Assembly: GCF_022669015.1 (NCBI RefSeq)
Contig: NZ_JAKKSL010000007.1
Span: 207,097-271,096, forward strand
Direction of reading: 5' to 3'
From: Colwellia maritima
GTDB lineage: Bacteria > Pseudomonadota > Gammaproteobacteria > Enterobacterales > Alteromonadaceae
DNA length: 64,000 bases
Positions 20,401 to 34,400 of the stretch are shown piece by piece. The notes beneath the pieces are model-generated. The model was not told where the DNA came from, ran no database searches, and saw nothing but the letters and a program-made list of their open reading frames with translations. Made by a program: the position numbers and the translations under genes. Each line of letters starts with the position of its first letter. Within the stretch, counting starts at the first letter, position 1.

Positions 20401-23337
20401 AGTGAACGAATTCAGGCAGGGCCATTTTCTCCAGGAAAAGAATTCACCATTATGTTACCCGAACATTTAAGCAAAAGTTTAAGCGTGTTTGCCCGTGAGC
20501 GTAAGGTCAGCTTATTCACTCTCATGTTGACTGCCTTGCAAGTGCTTGTTCATCAACGTACTGGGCAGCAGGATTTTGTTATCGGTACGGCTGTTTCCGG
20601 TCGGGATCAGGCTGAGTTGTCAGAGCTAATAGGGTGTTTTATCAATTTTCTTCCGTTCCGAAGTAACCTGAGTCCGACAGATACATGGGATGAACTTCTT
20701 AATAAAGTCAACGCGACAGTGGGCGATGGTATCAAGCATCAGGCATATCCTTACGAAAAGTTGAACGAATATATCCGGCAGAATAATTATGGTATGTACA
20801 GCCAGGGGGAGGTTTGCCTGTTTATCGAGTCGGGCTGTGGTTTCATGATTATTTAATCCGACCACTGTTCCGTGATAGTCAGTCGAGACTTATTTCGACT
20901 GACTCGGCGAGCCTGGATTTAAGAGTCATCGTAATTGATAGCGGAAAAGGCATAGATCTGACATTCGAATATATTCCTAGTATGTTTAAAAAACATACAG
21001 TGGAAACTTTATCTGCAACATATATTGAATTGCTGAGAAAACTCATTCATCAGCCGTATCAACCTTTTAATGAGTCTGCACAAGATAATTTGACTCCTAG
21101 CGTTGCAGATAAACAGCCGGCCGGGAGGACGATACATCTTTTTTCCGGCTTTAATGCAACACCTATAGGTAAAATATTACCCTATATTTTTAGTCAAATA
21201 CGGCCGGATGTAGGGGTAAAATTACATCCTTCTCCATTTTTGTTTGATCAGATTTTGAATCATCGCCATTCATTGGTTCAGAAAACCGGAGATATCAACG
21301 TTTTCCTGTTTAGGCCAGAAGATTGGCTTGATGGACAACAGGTTAAGGAGTTGGATGTATCTACCCTAATTGAACAGTCGGAAGTAATGACGGGACAATT
21401 TATCTCTGCATTGACTGCGTTTGCCGAAACGGTTCCAACACCAGTTTATGTCGGTCTAGGCCAACCAGTCATTCCGTCACTGGTACAGCATGTCCAGTGG
21501 CAGCGATACATCCGTAGGGTTCGGACACAACTGATGAATAACTCTGGCTTGAATCTCCTTCCGCTTCATGTAGTCAAGGAGGAGAACATTGCCGATGAAA
21601 TAGATTACGCAGAAGCGTCTGATGAGACCGGGTTACCGTTATTTCCTTATGTGAACAGACACTATGCTGATATCAGTAAAGTGATCGCCCGAAACATTTA
21701 TACAGTGTTTAAATCGTCGCGTAAAGTCATTGTAGTTGATTGCGACAATACATTATGGGATGGCAATTGTGCTGAAGATGGGTGGGAGAATATCCAAATC
21801 ACCCCGGACAGAGTACGGATACAAACGTTTCTCCTCGAGATGAAACAGCGTGGTTATTTGCTAGCCATTTGCAGCCATAACTTGTTCGATGATGTCAAAC
21901 GAGTGTTTGAACGTCGTCATGAGATGCGACTGTCTTGCCGGAATGATTTTGTTTCAACCCGGATTGACTGGCAGCCAAAATCATCAGGTCTGCTTTCTCT
22001 GGCAGACGAATTAAATTTGGGAATAGATACTTTTATTTTGATTGACGACTCTCCGGTGAATTGTGCCCTGGTCCGAGAGCGGTGCCAGGAAGTATTTGTT
22101 CTCGAATTGCCGGAAGAAGGGCATCAGGCAGCAGATTTACTACTTGGCTCCTGGGAGTTTGATAACGCAGACAGGCTTGGAGAAAATGACTCTCGTCGAA
22201 CGCAGCAATATCGTGAAAATAGGAAGCGGGTCACACTAAAAGATCAGACTGCAACATTAGATGATTTTTTGAACAGGATAGAGCAATGTATTGACATTTC
22301 TGAGGTCGATGATCTGCATCGTCCGCATCAGCTCACTTTGCGAGTGAATCAGTTTAATGCAAGTTATCAACGGTTTTCGATCAGTCAGTTACAGGCGATG
22401 GCTGCATCTCCTCATTATATCTTGAAAAAAGTCAGTGTTTCTGATCGGTTTGGAGATTTGGGCGAAGTTGGTTTCTGGCTTGCCAAGAAACAAGAAAGGC
22501 AACTTATTATCGAATCCTTTTTGCTGAGTTGCCGGGCTTTGGGAAGAGCGGTTGAAGTCGCTATCTTTGGAAGATTTACTGGAGATCGCCACGGTACGAG
22601 GTGTAGAAACATTGACATTGCGACTGGCCGTGAAAGCGCGAAATGAACCGACCAGAACATTCGCAGCATCCTATTTCGGATTGAATGAAACTATGGTTTC
22701 TGCCTCACAGGGTGAAGGTGAACCACTAATCGAGCTCACTCGGACGCTCAGACAGATTCGTACAAGTTTGACCAAAGCAGCACTCGCCGAGCCCGCAACC
22801 GAATCATATGGACAGAATCAGCGAACAGACCACGCACATATATATAATTCACATACGTCTCCGATAGGACTAGGACCAATTAAAGCACCAGAGGTTTTGC
22901 CACAACTGACTGAAGCTACACAGTTATTTACCGCCAGATACCGATCTTCCCACGAGCTTGTTGAAGATGTTTTCGGGCAGGCTGCAACACTTCCTGATTC
23001 GGGACGGGCGACATACGTTCCACCTCAGACGGAAGTTGAAAAAATGCTCGCTGATATCTGGCAGGATGCTCTGGGATGTGAGTCTCCCGGCGTTCAGGAT
23101 AATTTTTTTGCAGCAGGGTATAACTCTTTGGAAGCAACCCAAGTTATCGCCCTGATCAGAAAACAGACCTGTATTGTCATTAATCTGGCTGATCTTTTGG
23201 AATATCCTACTATATCTATACTTGCGCAACATATTGAGAAAAAATTAGAACAGTGGGCTGCCGGTGCTTCACACCGGCAGCTGCTCGAACAGGCAGCTTT
23301 ATTGAGCGACGATGATCTTGAAACCCTTTTACGTTAG
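17473..23337 (+). pseudogene. Starter synthetase FAAL-PCP-C-FkbH-PCP (frameshifted)
   Basis: A fatty acyl-AMP ligase (17473-19370) starts the line: IIQYSSGTTGVEKGVVLTH, SWLPLHHDMGLMG, APCYGLAEATLL and KDLIIIRGQNYYP. A carrier domain follows (Ser in EMGGTSLKA), then a C domain (VTHHMVCDG, GCFINFLPF), then an FkbH-like domain (about 21110-22660). The last shows the HAD motif IVVDCDNTLWDGN and the C-terminal acyltransferase-like part ending SFLLSCRALGRAVE. A final carrier has Ser in AAGYNSLEA instead of GGxSL. FkbH proteins make glyceryl-carrier from 1,3-bisphosphoglycerate. Placing FkbH behind a C domain fed by a lipid starter suggests acylation of a glyceryl unit. Frame breaks lie near 17900, 18810, 18930, 19260, 20800 and 22600. 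GAGG precedes the ATG. Confidence 0.85.
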
Positions 23338-23348
23338 GATGGCTAATT

Positions 23349-26300
23349 ATGACTAGAGAAAATGATAAGTTGAGCCGCTTTAGCGAACAGCAGCGTGCTT
23401 TGTTAACCCTGAAATTACAACAGAAATTACAGCAGCAGATAGCTGTTGATACAGAGCCGGCAGCCTGTAACGATATTCCTGTGAATCGCAAATCGAGTAC
23501 AGCTACACCCGCAGAACTTGGACTATGGCTTCAGGAAAGAATAGCTTCGGATTCAGCATATAATGAGTCGGTGACACTTGAGTTACATGGTGAATTAAAT
23601 CACGAAGCGCTTCAATGGGCATTGGATCAAGTGGTTGCCGGACAACCGGCTCTGAGAAGCAGATATGAGTCTTCGATCGATGAACAGGGCGATATTTTCG
23701 TTACGCAACATATTGAACCACAATTGCATGTTTCTTTACCTGTAACTGCATTAAGTCCGGGGGATGTTCCTGATCAGCTTGCAAAACAACAGGCACGTCG
23801 AGGGTTTCAACTCGATCAGGCTCCGTTGTGGCGGGTGCAATTGCTCCATTTGGAAAATGGCTTGCACTGGCTGAATATAACAGTCCACCACATTATTTTT
23901 GATGGCTTCTCACAGTCGATTTTTCTTCATGAGTTGGGAACTTATTACAATGCTTATTTAGCCGGACAGCATTCAGAGGCTCCGGTTCGTGATCGCGCGT
24001 ATCTATTACTGAGAGAAAAGCAGAACCGTGCAGCCGACGCAGACAATTTAGAGCTCGAACAGGCATATTGGTCAAAAAGGTTGAAAGATGTGCCTCCCCA
24101 AAGCCTGCCGCTCAATCCTGATCAACGGATGAAAAGTAGTTTCCGCGCTTCTGTACGTCATATTAATTTTGACCGGCAGTTTGCTGAAAAATTAACTGCA
24201 TTTGCCCGTGCCCAAAATACCACAGTCTATACGATATTACTGTCTGCATATTATCTGCTGCTCTTTCATTATACCCGGCAACAGGATATTGCGGTCGGTA
24301 TCGATGTGGCAAACCGAGAGCAGGAAGGGAGTGACGTTTTCATCGGGTGTTTTGTTAATCAGTTAGTGGTTCGTCATGAACTGACTCCAGAAGATGACTT
24401 TACAACATTTCTGCGTAAGGTTCAACATCACCTTACAGAAGCCTACCGCTATCAGGCGTTACCTTATGAGAGTCTGGTGAGATTGCTTTCCTGCCAAGAT
24501 TCTCACTATCAAACGCCTTTATTCCGTAGTAAATTTATGATGTATCATAAACCGGATATTGCCTCTAAAATGGTTGGTCTCGATGTCGCATTAAAGACGT
24601 ATCATCCCGGTTACTGTCCATTTGATCTGGCTTTTAGTTTCGAAGATGATAAGGGCGGGATCAGCGGGAGTGTTGAATATAGCAATGATATATTCTCAGC
24701 GCAGTCTATCGAACAACTGATAAATCACTACCATTTTTTACTTGAGAAAATCGTCGATGCTCCGGGAAAAGCATTGGCTGATTATCAGCTATTGACAACG
24801 ACAGAAAGGCAACACTTGCTCATTGAATATAATCGTACTCAGGTTGATATTGGTCCGCCGCTGCCTGTGAATTGGTTGTTTGAAAAATATGCTAAAGAAC
24901 AACCTGAGCAGGCAGCTATCGTAACCAAAGATACGCAGCTCAGTTATGGTGAACTTAATGCCAGAGCCAACCAGTTAAGTCATTATCTTCTTTCTTTGGG
25001 AGTGCAAAAAGATATTACGGTCGGGATTTACCTTGAACGGGGAAGCGATTTTATTGTTTGTATTCTGGCTGTTTTAAAAGCGGGAGGGGCATATGTTCCG
25101 ATCGATACTGGCTTACCGGAGAAGAGAATTAAACGTTTGCTTGACAGTTCCGAAACCCATCTGGTGATTTCATCCCCTCAATGGTCGCATCAATTACCGG
25201 CGGGATTGCTGTTTTGTATAGATTTTGACGAAGATGGAGCTGAAATAGCGGACTACCCGACGACAACGCCGGATATACAGATTTCTCCCAATGATTTGGC
25301 ATATGTCATCTATACATCCGGAACGACAGGCGAACCGAAAGGGGTTATGATCGAACATCGCAATTTGTACCATCTTGCCTGCCGGCAGCAGCGATATTTT
25401 TCGGTCGGGGCGGGGGCTCATATTTCACAAATGTCTTCGATCAGTTTTGACGGTTCGGTTGGTGAAATTTGTATGGCACTATTCCACGGTGCCACACTCT
25501 TTATGATGGATTGGGGACAGTTGAGTGGTTCAGCACTTTTAGCGGCAGTGAAGGAATATGAAATTGACGTAATGGTCACGGTACCGTCTCTTTTAGCTAA
25601 CCTTTCGCCGGAAGATATCTGCGGACATTCAGGGTTGTCAATTGTCTGTGTCGGGGAAGTCTGCTCAACCCATCTGGCGAAACAGTGGGGCGATAAGGTT
25701 CGTTTTATTAATGCCTACGGGCCGACAGAATATACAGTTTATTCCCATCTGTTTGAATACCCCCCCACCGCCCATCATCCACAGAAATGACCCGAGTTCC
25801 TATTGGCAGGGCGATTGATAATACGCAAACTTATATTCTTGATGAGCAGTTACGTCCGCTTCCTGAAGAAGTTGTCGGAGAACTGTATATTGCCGGACAT
25901 GGTATTGCCCGGGGATATCTGAATGATCCGGATCAAACCGAGCAGCGTTTTCTGGAGAATCCATTTCTTGTCAGAGACAGAGAGCGGGAAAACCATTTTG
26001 AAGAACCACTTATGAAAAGGGCTGCTGCCTTTCCGGAGGGCAAAATGTATCGCACGGGGGATTTGGCCTACTATCAGAGAGATGGGCAGGTTCAAATTGT
26101 CGGACGCGTCGATCATCAGGTGAAGTTCAAAGGTTTTAGGGTGGATTTGTCGGAAATAGAACAGTCACTTAAACAACACGCCGAAGTACGGAACTGTGCT
26201 GTCTTTGCTGAAAAAAGCACCGGACAGATCGTGTCGCGTTTGATATCCATCGTACAGTTGAAGGCTGAAAGTCTCCTCGTCGGTAAAGCAAACACAGGTG

Positions 26301-29300
26301 ACGTTTTTCGGGGTTTCTTGAAGCTCGGCTCCCGCATTTTATGGTACCGCAAATCTTCATTGAAGTTGAACAGCTCCCTCTGATGGCCAGTGGTAAAATC
26401 GATAGAACCCGGCCGGAAAGCCAGTTTAGTGGATATTTAACAGAATCAAGATCATGTCTTTCTAATAAGATCATATTCGAGTCTGAACAGGAAGCATTGA
26501 TGGCGGACATCTGGCAAGAGGTTCTGAAGGTAAATCATATTCGCCGCAATGATAATTTCTTCAAGGTCGGAGGCGATTCTATCCGTACGTTGCAGGTCAT
26601 TGCTAGCTTGCAAAAACATAATATTACCTTACAGGCAGAAGATTTCTTTGAATATCCGACGATTGCTGAACTTGTCACGAAGATAATATCTACGCAGGTG
26701 CAGACGAGCGATTTGGTCTTTGTTGACAGCGGGCCAGTCGGCCCGGCTCAAGCGTGGTTTTTGTATCAAAATCTACCACAGGAAAATATTTATTACTGGG
26801 AAGTAACACTGAATCTGACGCAACAGCTTGAGACCAAGCATCTTCCGGCTGTGGTAGAAGCATTGTGTAAACGGCATGCTGCACTAGCGACGGCTTTTCG
26901 TTGTGAAAATGGTAGGCGGAAACAGTATCCGCAGACAGCAACTGAAATCGACGGTGACGATGAAAAGAACGTTCACCTGATAAGTTGCTCAGTGGAAGAG
27001 TGGTATGAGAATAAACAGGTGCGGATGCAGCCAATCGTAGCCAATCTCGATATCAGGCAGGGTCGTCTGCTACAACTGGCCGTCGTTGGTGAGCTCGGGA
27101 GTGCCGGACAGTTGGTTTTTATCATTCATCACCTGGCTGTTGATCTGCTTTCAATCGATATTTTATTGCAAGATTTTACCCGGATATACCCGAAGAGATA
27201 TGTCCGGTTATTCGCCGTACAAGCATTTAGAAGCATCAGCAGACTTTGAACGGTTGGCTTACCGGCCTGGTCGCAGAAACTGGCTGATAAAAGCAGAGCT
27301 GAAGGCCGGTCAGAATCCGCAGATGACGAATACGCAATGCAAAGAGCAGATATGGCGTCAGTCCCCGGGCAGGAGCAGCTAACATGGACTGTTGATTTAC
27401 CGGCCGGCAGGCACGTCAATGTCAGCTTTGTCAAAAGATTATCAGGCATCCGGACAGGCATTGATCAGCTGCATTTTGATTGGCGCATTGCAAGATAGCC
27501 TCCTTTTAGGATCGATGTTCAAAGTGCATGTTGAACAGCACGGCCGGTATGGCGACACGACAGAAATCGAGACAAGCCGTGCGGTTGGTGGTTTACTCGG
27601 TTACAAACTTTATCTGTTGAGCAGGATAAGCATGTGAGTTTGAAAATGCTGAAACAGTGGCTTGGCCGGATGGTTGACAGACAGGATGAACAATCACTTG
27701 CTCAGATATTAATTAATTACATGGGAGAACCGGATCGTCTTATATCGACCAATCCTTTATTTGACATTGCGTCGTCGTCACTGCATCTGGTCAGCAGCAC
27801 ATTACAGCCGCTACCATATTTACTGGCGTTTGACTGTTATGTGCAGGCAGATAAGCTAGAGATTTTGGTTAAATACAGCGGAACGCAGCTAAATCGACAG
27901 AAACTTGGTGTACTGGAACAGGCGATCCACAATAGATTCGCGGAATTGATCCGGCAGGAAGAATCGACATTACCGATGATGGCTGAAGATTTCCCCTTGG
28001 CTGCTGCCGTTATAAAACAGCAACCGGCAGACTTTTTGCCACAATTACGGCGGCAGATAGGGCGGATAGATGACCTTTATCCCCTGTCACCCATGCAAAG
28101 CGGGATTCTGTTCCAATCGCTGCTTATGCCGGGATCCGGTATATACATCAATCAGGTAGGCCGGAAGGTTGAAGGGCAGTTGTCACCTGAGCACTTTATT
28201 CGAGTGTGGCAGATGGTGATGTCTGAATTCGCGAATTTGCATAATGGCTTTGTCTGGGAAGCTCTCAGTCAGCCTCTTCAGTTTAACTCGGGAATACGCG
28301 ATGTTCCCTACACGGTGAAAGACTGGCGTAATTTCACACCGAACCGGCAACGTGAGCTGCCGGAAGAATCTGCTGCAGCTGTTCGAAGTCAAGGATTTGA
28401 TTTGTCACAGCCACCGTTGCAGCACCTTTTGATTGCACGTTTATGTGAGAATACCTACCAATTTTTATGGAGTATTCATCACTTGCTAGTGGATGGTGGT
28501 CAACCTCAATCTTGATTGACAAAGTCCTCGGGCGTATTGGTAGCCGGACTGGAGAAGATTTACAGCGTGACGATTCTGACTTATTTGAAGCCAATCCAGA
28601 GATACCGGGATATGCGGCATTCATCGAGCAGGTGATCCAAAACCAAAATAACGCACAATCTCCGAATTTTTGGCGTACATACCTTACAAAACCTTTGCAG
28701 CCTAACCGGCTGCTCGTTTCGTCGTCCGCCCGGAACCGTTCTTGGCGAGCCTCGCAATGGCAACGTAAGACACTCCGGCTTTCAGATAAACTGACCAACT
28801 CTCTTATTCAATTCGCAAAATGTCAGCATGTTACGCTTAATACGGTGATTCAGGCTGCTTGGGGAATTTTGTCAGGTCGTAGGAACCATACCGATGACGT
28901 GGTTTTTGGGCAGGTATTTTCCGGGAGAAGTCGCATGTCCGGTCAGATTCATCAGGCTGTTGGTTTGTTTATCAATATGCTGCCTGTCCGGATCTCAGTG
29001 GACAAGACTCAGATGATAACTTCGTACCTGCAACAGGTTTACTCGGCAACGTGCCGGCTACAACGATATGAAACAGATTCATTGCATGATATTCAGCGAT
29101 GGGCCGAAGTGGGACAGATCAGTGACCTGTTTGATGCTGTTCTGGTTTTTGAGAATTACCCGGTCTGTGATGTATTGGGTCAGACTCGGGATACAGCAAG
29201 GTTATTTGACATCGAAGTTCGTGAGCAGACCAATTATCCTTTGACTGTGATGGTGAATCTGGCGGAAGAGTCCCATAGCCAGTATTTGACCTTCGATTTT

Positions 29301-31436
29301 ATCTATAACGCCGATTTGTTTTCCAATCAGGATATGGCCGGAGAAGCAGTGAAGCAGTTGAGTCGGGATTTTGAACAGATTTTGACAGATCTGCCGGAGC
29401 CCAGTGATTGCCTGTCAAAATTTTTCCGGATGAATTGTCTTCAACTAACACCTTATTACAGCTTTCTCAAAGCCCAGAACCGTATGATACAGACGACAAC
29501 CATTCCATGGACCTGATCGGACTGTTCGAGACTCAGGTCAGGAAGACGCCATCTGCAGTGGCACTGAAAAGTGCACTTGGCCAAATGAGTTTTTCACAAT
29601 TAGACCATTACGCATGTCTCCGGCGAATTACCTGCTTTGGATTCTGGTGTCACACCCGGAGAGGTTGTTGCCGTCATCATGCCGGGTTCAATGGAAGCTG
29701 TTGTCAGTATTCTTGCGATACTGAAAGCCGGTTGTACCTATCTGCCTCTTGAAAGCAGTACGCCGGCAGAGCGGAAATACTACATTCTTGATAACGCCGG
29801 ATGTCACTGTATGCTTCACTGCGATTCTTCAGATTCGCATGAAAATCACCGACTTCTCGATAAAATGAACTGTATTTCATACAGTGAATTCGAGCAGATG
29901 CTGCAAAAAAATGAAGAAAGAGACGGGGCTGAAGCCGGCGTGATTTTGCAGAAAAAGGTTATTTCTCGCAGTGAGATTGCCTGTTTAACATACACGTCAG
30001 GCTCGCAAGGGGTTCCTAAAGGGGTATTGTTGCCTCATTCGGCAATTGTCAATCGCCTGAAATGGATGTGGTGCCGGTTCCCGTATTCGGAGCAAGATAT
30101 CTGCTGTCAGAAAACCTCACTTAGCTTTGTTGATTCGGTTTGTGAGCTGTTCAGCCCATTATTACAAGGGATTCCACTGTTTATTTTCACCGAAGAGCAG
30201 ATAAAAAATCCTTATCTGATGATAAGCATACTGCAACGAGAGAAGATTACACATATTGTTCTGGTGCCATCTTTGCTAAAGATTTTCGTTGACCAGGCGC
30301 CTGAGCAGGTTCAGCAGCTTAAGCATCTGATCTGCCGGACAGTCAGCGGCGAAGTTTTTCCTGCAATGTTATACCGTCGGTTGAAACAATTGTTGCCTGA
30401 TGTCACCGTCCTCAATTTGTACGGCTGTACCGAAGTTATGGCGGATGTATGCTGTTTCGAAGCCTCTGGAGAAGAAATCCTGACAGACAGTGTTCCCATT
30501 GGCCGGGCGATTTCCGGTAATGAAGTTTATCTACTGGATGAGAATCTGTATCATACGGCCATTGGTGAAACAGGAGAAATTTATGTTGCAGGTGAAAATC
30601 TCGCCAGAGGTTATCTTCATAATTCATCACTAACCGAACAGGCATTTATCGAAAATCCATTTATCGGTAGGGCGGGTGCAAATATTTCGGTTAGGGGGAA
30701 GTGGCAGAAAATGTATCGCACAGGTGATATTGCACGTAGATTGCCGAACGGAGAGCTAGAATTCATCGGTCGTTGCGATCGGCAGCTCAAGCTACGCGGA
30801 CAGCGGTTCGAACCGGAAGAGATAGAAACGATTCTGTTTACTGACAGCCGTATCAGCCAGGTGGCCTTAATGCCCAGAGAGTATATGGAATATCCCGATT
30901 TGGTAGCTTTTTATCAATCGACACATCACGAACCGCTCTCCGAGTCTGTATTCCAGTCACAGTTAAAGGATAAGCTAGCTCGTTCCATGTGGCCGACCGT
31001 GTGGATTTACCTGAACGAATGGCCTGTTTTAGCCGCCGGTAAGACCGACTATCTGGCGTTGAAACGTGAATTGGACATCAGGCAGCCTGATGTAGCAGGT
31101 AACGAACGACAAAATGATGTTTTCGCTCGGGTGAAACAATTGTGGCAACAGGTGTTGCAAAAAGAGATTTCAGATGTCGATAAAACATTCTTTGAACTTG
31201 GGGGAAACTCATTGTCACTTATCCAGTTACATGGTTTGCTGAAGCAGAATATCACGCAAGATGTTCAGCCGGCAGATCTGTTGCAGTATCCGAGCATTCG
31301 CTATTTTTCTGATTACTTGGCAGGTCCCCCACGCTTGGATGGTAATGTCGGAGACAGTAAAAATCCTCGTAACAGGGGAGAGAGCAGACGCAAGGCTGCA
31401 CACCGGAAATACCGGCAGACACGTCGGGTTAAATAA
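23349..31436 (+). pseudogene. NRPS, two modules: C-A-PCP-E-C-A-PCP (frameshifted)
   Basis: Domain order by position: C (23500-24780, VHHIIFDG), A (24850-26420, YTSGTTGEPKG, NAYGPTEYT, YRTGDL), PCP (Ser in FKVGGDSIRTL), epimerase-type C-like domain (26720-28030, IIHHLAVDL with Leu where Gly is usual), C of the DCL type (28060-29380, LYPLSPMQSGILF, SIHHLLVDG), A (29500-31060, YTSGSQGVPKG, YRTGDIA), PCP (FFELGGNSLSL). The first residue is therefore probably delivered as D. The second A domain reads SFVDSVCE where most have SFDxSxxE, putting V/D at specificity positions 235/236, a pattern known for beta-alanine-type substrates. Breaks near 25766 (seven C), 26270, 27240, 27390, 27640, 28500, 29450 and 29630. 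It starts 11 bases after the previous gene. Confidence 0.85.
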
Positions 31437-31497
31437 CCGAAAATGTGGCTTTCAGTGCGTAATAAAAGCCAGAGATAAATGATTAAGGATAGTTTTG

Positions 31498-34400
31498 ATG
31501 GATGTGGGTACAAATAACGGCAAGACTGAAGACAAAAGCGATATTGCGATTATTGGTCTGGGATTGAAATTCCCCGGTGCTGACAGTGAACAGGTATTTT
31601 GGGATAACTTGGTGTCGGCCAGAGAGTCGATCAAGCGATATGATCTGAGTATGTCGGAGAATAACCTTTTTGAGCATGCCAGAAACCATACGCAGGACCG
31701 AGTGGGTGCTGCTTTGGAGTGATTGAAGATATTGCATATTTCGATGCGGATTTTTTCGGTTATAGCAATAAAGATGCCGAACTGTCAGATCCCAGCAGAG
31801 ACTGATCTTTGGAACTGGCTTGGCAGACTCTGGAAAATTCAGGATACTGTGCAGAAAAATATCCGGGTCGCACCGGTATCTATATCGGAGCGGCCAACAA
31901 TACATATAGTTATTATCTGCAAAGCCGGCTTTCCAAGCTTCCGGATATAGGTCTTTGGCTTGACTAGGGGTATTGAATAATACTGACTATATCAGTAGTC
32001 AGATTTCTTACCAGATGAATCTTAAGGGGCCTTCTTATACCATCAGAACAGCTTGTTCATCATCACTTGCTGCGGTTCATTTAGCTTGTCAGGCATTATG
32101 GAATTATGAGTGTGATATGGCATTGTTTGGTGGAGTGACGATTCGTGTTCCCAAAGAGACTTCATATCAATATGTCGATTCGGGTATTTTGTCTAAGGAT
32201 GGTCATTGTAAGGCGTTCAGTGCGCAGGCTACTGGTACGGTTTTTAGTAATGGTGCCGGTCTTATCGCTATTAAAAGATTGAATGATGCGGTAAATGATG
32301 GCGATCAGATTCTTGCGGTGATTAAAGGCACGGCCTGTAATAATGATGGTGGTATAAAAGGTTCATTTACTGCTCCTTCGGTTGAAGGACAGGTTGCGGT
32401 AATAGAGGAAGCTTTGGCACATGCCGAAGTATCACCAGATGATATTGACTATATTGAAGCCCACGGAACGGGAACCGATTTGGGAGACATGATCGAACTG
32501 ACCGCACTAGAAAAAGTGTTTACCCGGCGGAAGAGGAATAGACAACCGCTTTTGATTGGTTCGGTAAAATCTAATATCGGTCATCTGGATGCAGCTTCTG
32601 GAATTGCGGGTCTGATTAAAACCGTTTTGGCTCTGAAAAATTGTCAGCTTCCGGCAAATCTTCATGCAGAATCTCCACGGGAAGAATTCGGACAGCACGA
32701 TTATCCCCTCAGGCTGAATCGGTCTCTTACACCATGGCCTCACCAATTTGACGGTGTGCGTTGTGCAGGAGTCAGCTCTTTTGGTGTCGGCGGAACCAAT
32801 GTACATATTGTATTGCAGCAAGCACCTGAATCTATGCCGTTAAGGATGCCTGATAGTGGATACAGTCCGGCAGACGATGATTTTTATACTTTCCGGTTGT
32901 CAGCAAGAAACTGGCGGGATCTGGACGGAGTGGTCGGGCAATTGGAAAACTTTCTCCTTGAAAAGAAACAGGATTTTGAACGACAAGATACCCCCCTTCA
33001 GTATCAAGGAACTGTCGGTAGCGATACGGCACCACTGGTTCTGACAGACCTTTCTGGTACGCTTGAACAGGGCAGACGGGACTTTTCTCACCGTTTGGGG
33101 ATTGTTTGTGATAGCTACGATGCTCTCATTCGAGGTTTGCAGAAAAGCCGCAATTTGATTGCACAGGCGTCAGCCGGACGTCATTCCTCTCAGACCGAAG
33201 GACATAAAGATACGTTACCCTCGGATGATTGCCTCTTGTTTTTGGACCAGGTGCCGGATCAACCTCGTTTATTGCTTCTGTTTCCGGGCTATCATCAGGA
33301 CTCGATCGCCTGTGTCCGTAGTTTTTACGTCTCTGATTTGCAATTCCGGGAAGAAATTGACCATTGTTTCAAGGTAGCACACAGTGTGTATGACGGCTTT
33401 CCAGAATCAAGCAGTATACTGAATATGGTGGATATAAGTGTGGGCGGAGATGGCAATCAGAAGCCTGACGGGGATTTATCTGCGGCTGAAAGGCTGTGTA
33501 CATTTATCGCCGAATATGTTTTTGCCCGGATCCTGAACCGGCAAAATATCCATCCGTGTGGCAGTTTCGGTTCAGGTATCGGTATACTGGCAGCAGCCTG
33601 CATTAGTGAAGTTATTGATGTTACTGATGCATGCCGCCTGCTAGCAGTCTGGGAAAAGAAGGACTTGCTATTTACAATACTTCAGAATATGCCTTTCAGA
33701 GCGACACTTTATCCCGGTTTCGAACGGGACCGGATCTTGGCAAACGGCTGAAGAGACGTTATCAGCGGCATATTGGTTCACTCAATTGACTGGTCAGACT
33801 GACTTCCGGGCATGCACCAGTTTATTGTCAGACTATGAGGTTGCAGATGTCGTTGAAGCCGGACATGAGCAGAAACTGAGCCGCGCCTGTTTCATCAACC
33901 GAACCTGCCGGAAGTACAAACGGAGCACATGATCACCGGATCCAGTTATCAATACTGGCGGAAATCTCTGCTTCGGTTATGGACAAGAAGACCTGCCACA
34001 TCTTTACCTGGTCACTATACTTTCCGGCGTATCATGCTGCCGACCTATCCGTTTCATCGTCAGAAGTACTGGTTATCCGATCCAAAGAGCGCTCCCTCAG
34101 ACAGGGATGCATCAACGACAAACCGAGAGCAGCCCGATTGACAAAATATATAATTACAGTCAGTGGTTTTTTACGCCTGGCCGGATGCGTGATTATCAGC
34201 AGATGCATTGTCACCAGGGTAAAGTGACAAAAGGGAGTCATGTATGGTTGCTGCCGGGGGCCAACGAAAAACAGTGCGAGGTGTGGAAACATGCGCTGAC
34301 GTGCAAAGGTATCCGGATGGTCACAGTATTCCCTGCTGAGGAATATTGCTGCTACCGGAACGATCATTACTCGATCAATCTGACCAGGCAAGCTGATTTT

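Noticed and set aside
24900..26400. Substrate prediction for the first A domain of the two-module synthetase
   Set aside because: SFDGSVGE gives D, G and G at three code positions, but I could not match the full code to a known amino acid reliably, so no substrate is claimed.
31723..31950. A 75-codon open frame in the KS region
   Set aside because: It is out of frame with the ketosynthase; the KS residues (EDIAYFDADFFGYSNKDAELSDPS) lie in another frame, so this is a shadow created by the indels.
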